Assembly (NCBI GenBank): GCA_026686845.1
Contig: JAIVEN010000004.1
Location: 17,826,827-17,890,826 of the forward strand
Length of the DNA: 64,000 bases
Origin: Adenanthera pavonina
Taxonomy: Eukaryota > Streptophyta > Magnoliopsida > Fabales > Fabaceae
Direction of reading: 5' to 3'
Below are positions 61,131 to 64,000 of the stretch, in pieces. Each line of letters begins with the position of its first letter. Within the stretch, counting starts at the first letter, position 1. The notes under the pieces were generated by a model. That model worked only from the letters and a program-made list of their open reading frames with translations. It ran no database searches and had not been told where the DNA came from. The position numbers and the translations under genes are program-made.

Positions 61131-61608
61131 TCCTCTCTATTGTAATGGAGAGAGGGAGGAGTTGGGAGGGGGGACCACGGCCTCCCCTAGTCCCTGCTTC
61201 CCTCCATCCTTGGTCTAGAGTTTCTTCGAGACTTTCATATGGTTATTTTCTCTCTTATTGGAAGGGAGGGTCATTTAGCTGCGCTCGTTGGTGCAACGTT
61301 GGCAATAAAAGAGTTTGGGCTCAATCGAGAAAGTCATTGGACCAACCCCTCCTCTAGCCGTTTTCTTGGTTTATATTTTGTAGTTGCAAGGACTATTTTT
61401 TTAGGATTGATTTGCAAAGCATGAAGCAGTTTTCTTCCTCTTGTCTTGTTGTCTTTGCTTTGTATTATCTTTGTAACTCCTTGATCGTATGGTTGTTTTT
61501 TATTTTTGCTGGTTTGTCTTTATATTTAAGTTAGAATCTTTTGATCTTTTTAATAGAAGTGCTTTTCCATGTCAAAAAAAAAAAAGAAAAGAAAAGAAAA
61601 AATCAGTG
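61131..61608 (+). mobile_element. 3' end with poly(A) tail, probably truncated LINE or retrocopy
   Basis: The sequence up to 'aatagaagtgcttttccatgtc' is followed by A12 and AAAAG repeats (61577-61602), the form of a non-LTR retrotransposon 3' end. It joins abruptly to the broken gypsy RT at about 61120. Open frames at 61145-61424 have no domain I recognise. I cannot find a clear target duplication. Confidence 0.4.
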
Positions 61609-64000
61609 TGCTTTTTTTTTGGTGCTGAATGATGAATGGGCTCTTTTTAAATTGTGCATATGAGTACTGGACGTGGGAGTTATAGGGGTGATGAGTAATT
61701 GGGCCTTTTTTAAAGTTGGACTCCGATGAAAGTTAAGTTTTGAGAAGCATTGGTTAGCCCATACATTATAAAGGCTTTTTGCGAGTTGTTTTCTGGGCAT
61801 GTGAAGCCTTGGGTCTTTAATCTATTGGGCTTTTGAAATATGCCACAGCTTCTAGAAAACATTGGTAGAGAGAGTTGATCCCAATCTTTCCAAGACCCAA
61901 TAGCTCCTAGACCCAATTTTGTTAAACCGATCCAATAACATTGAAGTCAGAAAAACCCAAAACTTTTCCTTGTGGCAACAAGGCAAAACAAAACCTAAAA
62001 CTTCTTTGCATTAAAAAAAAACGTAAAACTTCTGCTCCAAGTTTGCAACATTGAGGCCTCAAAATTTTAACTACAGGTCCCAAATCTTAAAAAAAAATAA
62101 AGTTTGGTTGTGGGCCATTGACAGAAGTTCTACCCAACATAATTCTGGTTAGTGTTTGGATTTCTCTTTTAAAAATTAATACCAAATGAAAAAAACCACT
62201 TAATATAGATAGTATTCAAATAGAAAAATATCATTCATGTACACTTCTTATCAATATAGGAACCACACATAGGTGTTTAAAATTAATTATACTGAACTCA
62301 AATCGATGCAAACTAAACAAAACCGATTGTAAATAAGGTTTACTTTAACTTTTGGCTCTACACAAACTCAAAAATGATTGGTTTGGTTCAAGCCCTGAAA
62401 CCTGAACCAAGCCTTATTTATAGAACAAGGGTTGGACAAGAGAATCCTAACTACCAATAACATTGAGCCTCGACCTGGCTTGGGCTTGGGCTTGTGGCAG
62501 ACAGGCAGAGGACCTAGGCCACTTGTTTATGGTGGTGGTGGTGATTGTGTTAGTGGAGGCAGTTATAGTGGTGGTGAACTGGTGGTGATGTGAAGGGCGT
62601 TAAGAAAAAAATGGGGATGGAAAAAAATGAGCGTAGGTAATTGTGAAATATCTACAATTATTTATATTTAAATTTAAAAAATTATTTTAACAATATAATT
62701 AAATATAATCCATTTATTTAAGTATATGATCAACGTACTAAGTTAAAGTTAATTAGTTATAAACTAGACCCATACCCACTAAATACATGTTTTTCATATT
62801 TTCCATTATTCTGTGTGACCTAAAATTAACAGCTTAGGTTAGAGGAAAGAAATCAACTGTGGAAACAATGGTATGACTGAGGGTTGTCTTCTGCTTTAAA
62901 TACGCATATATACATTTTACATGAAATTCTGGTGTGAGATCAATATACAAATTAAAGAACAAAATACACGGTTAGGTTGTTGATAAAAAAAAATACACGG
63001 CTAGGTTGAATTTTTAATCTGCACACATTTGTAGCATGTAATAATAATAATAGTAATAATGATGATGTTGATGAGATGCCTCATCCTCTAAAAAAAATAT
63101 TGTCTTTCTGGCAATGATTATATATTCGTATCGTAACTCATTTGGCCAAAATGAAAAAATATATTCGCCTTAACTTGAGGGGCACAGTTTTGGAAAATAT
63201 ATAATGTACAAGCACAGTATTCTTCAAAACACTAGTGGAAATCGAATTAGGATTTAGACAAAAAAGAGGAAAAAAAGAAATTAATGAAATTTTTAAAAAT
63301 AAATAAAAAGAAAATAAAAATTAACTTGATTTATTAACAAAAGAATATAATTATCTTATTATATTTTCTTGAAAAATAATATTCGGATTAAAAGTAATAT
63401 TTTCTAAAAATTGGAATACTTAATAATTATATATTATTTTTTTTCCAGAATATAATTATACATTATTTTAATATAATATTAAGTTAAGAAATCAATTTAA
63501 AATTTGAAATAGAATTAAAAAATTAAAATATTCCTGATTATCTCATAATATAATTTATCACATGAGATGAATCAAGAAAAATGCAATCTATCAGCAGGGC
63601 ATGGTGCTGATTAGGCTAGGCCCCACACCAGATTTCTTTATATCCCTATCATATCTTAAGTGTGTAAAATTATTTAGAATATTTAGCATCATATTAGTTG
63701 TGTAAGATTATATGGAAAATGGCTTTGCTTCTACTTTAGACTTAAAAAAAAAAAAGGCTACTGAAATGAATATAAAGTCTACTTTTTATGAAAAGTGCAT
63801 AATTAATAAAAAAAATACAATTTGATAAAAATGATAGTGATGAAATGATCAAACATTCAACCGAAAATTCTTTTTGCATTTAATTAATATCTTCTATACA
63901 TAATATATCAGTCTATTTCTTCCATTGAAAGCCAATTTAAACAATTTTAGGAGTGTGAAAACATTTTTAGTTAATACTCTAATTGAAGTTTTAAACTATA
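61609..64000. other. Unassigned AT-rich DNA
   Basis: No gene seen. It holds the duplicated blocks at 61680-61800 and 61890-62165, a GGT-rich stretch at 62525-62595 and several poly-A/T tracts. The last 800 bases are very AT-rich. Confidence 0.4.

Noticed and set aside
62520..62600. GGT-rich stretch as a possible Gly-rich protein exon
   Set aside because: Stops in all frames nearby and no splice-linked exon; simple repeat.
1..64000. CRISPR-like or bacterial systems, rRNA and tRNA genes
   Set aside because: The only regular repeats are LTR motifs, minisatellites and a microsatellite; no tRNA cloverleaf or rRNA sequence was recognised, and tRNA-like strings are retrotransposon primer sites.

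Overview
This is nuclear DNA from a flowering plant, almost certainly a eudicot. The evidence is one intron-containing leucine-rich-repeat receptor kinase gene of the plant immune-receptor type, surrounded by about 60 kb of AT-rich plant LTR retrotransposons. The species cannot be named from the sequence. There is no bacterial gene, CRISPR array, rRNA or convincing tRNA gene.

Layout. 1-3313: 3' part of an LRR receptor-like kinase (last two exons; 5' end lies outside the window). 3403-6142: old solo LTR. 6143-7280: unassigned DNA with a TTG microsatellite. 7281-18079: a family-C LTR split by a three-deep nest of solo LTRs (family A, 7912-17151; inside it a Sirevirus solo LTR, 9440-15413; inside that a second family-A solo LTR, 10515-13991), each with a perfect 5-bp target-site duplication. 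18080-42123: a decayed Ty3/gypsy element with family-A LTRs. Its 5' LTR is broken by a family-C solo LTR (18263-20807) and by a full-length minus-strand Sirevirus-like copia element, S1 (20835-32497, TSD TTATA). Its 3' LTR is broken by another family-A solo LTR (37005-40520, TSD AGCCC). 42124-50231: inverted family-A LTR pieces holding a second Sirevirus-like element, S2, which keeps gag but has no pol. 50391-55884: a third copia element, T (TSD TGTCA), also gag-only. 55885-58915: AT-rich DNA with possible MITEs. 59258-61118: broken Ty3/gypsy gag-protease-RT start. 61131-61608: a 3' end with a poly(A) tail, probably LINE or retrocopy. 61609-64000: unassigned DNA.

How it fits together. Only the receptor kinase looks like a functional host gene. 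The rest records repeated insertion, LTR-LTR recombination to solo LTRs, and decay. Family A has at least six copies or pieces here; a polypurine tract at 35661-35674 fixes its LTR polarity (5' TGTAAYATCC ... GTGTTACA 3'). S1 carries gag, protease, integrase, RT, RNase H and an extra 3' ORF, as Sireviruses do, with stops and frameshifts spread through gag-pol. Its third ORF has no frameshift and is broken only by four amber codons.

The observations most worth checking are: three insertions by three different families clustered within a few tens of bases of one homologous LTR position; the amber-only third ORF of S1; a cysteine-to-tyrosine change at the same gag zinc-knuckle position in two divergent Sireviruses; and the two gag-only, pol-less elements. 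I found no evidence of a new defence or signalling system. All alignments and identity impressions are by eye.
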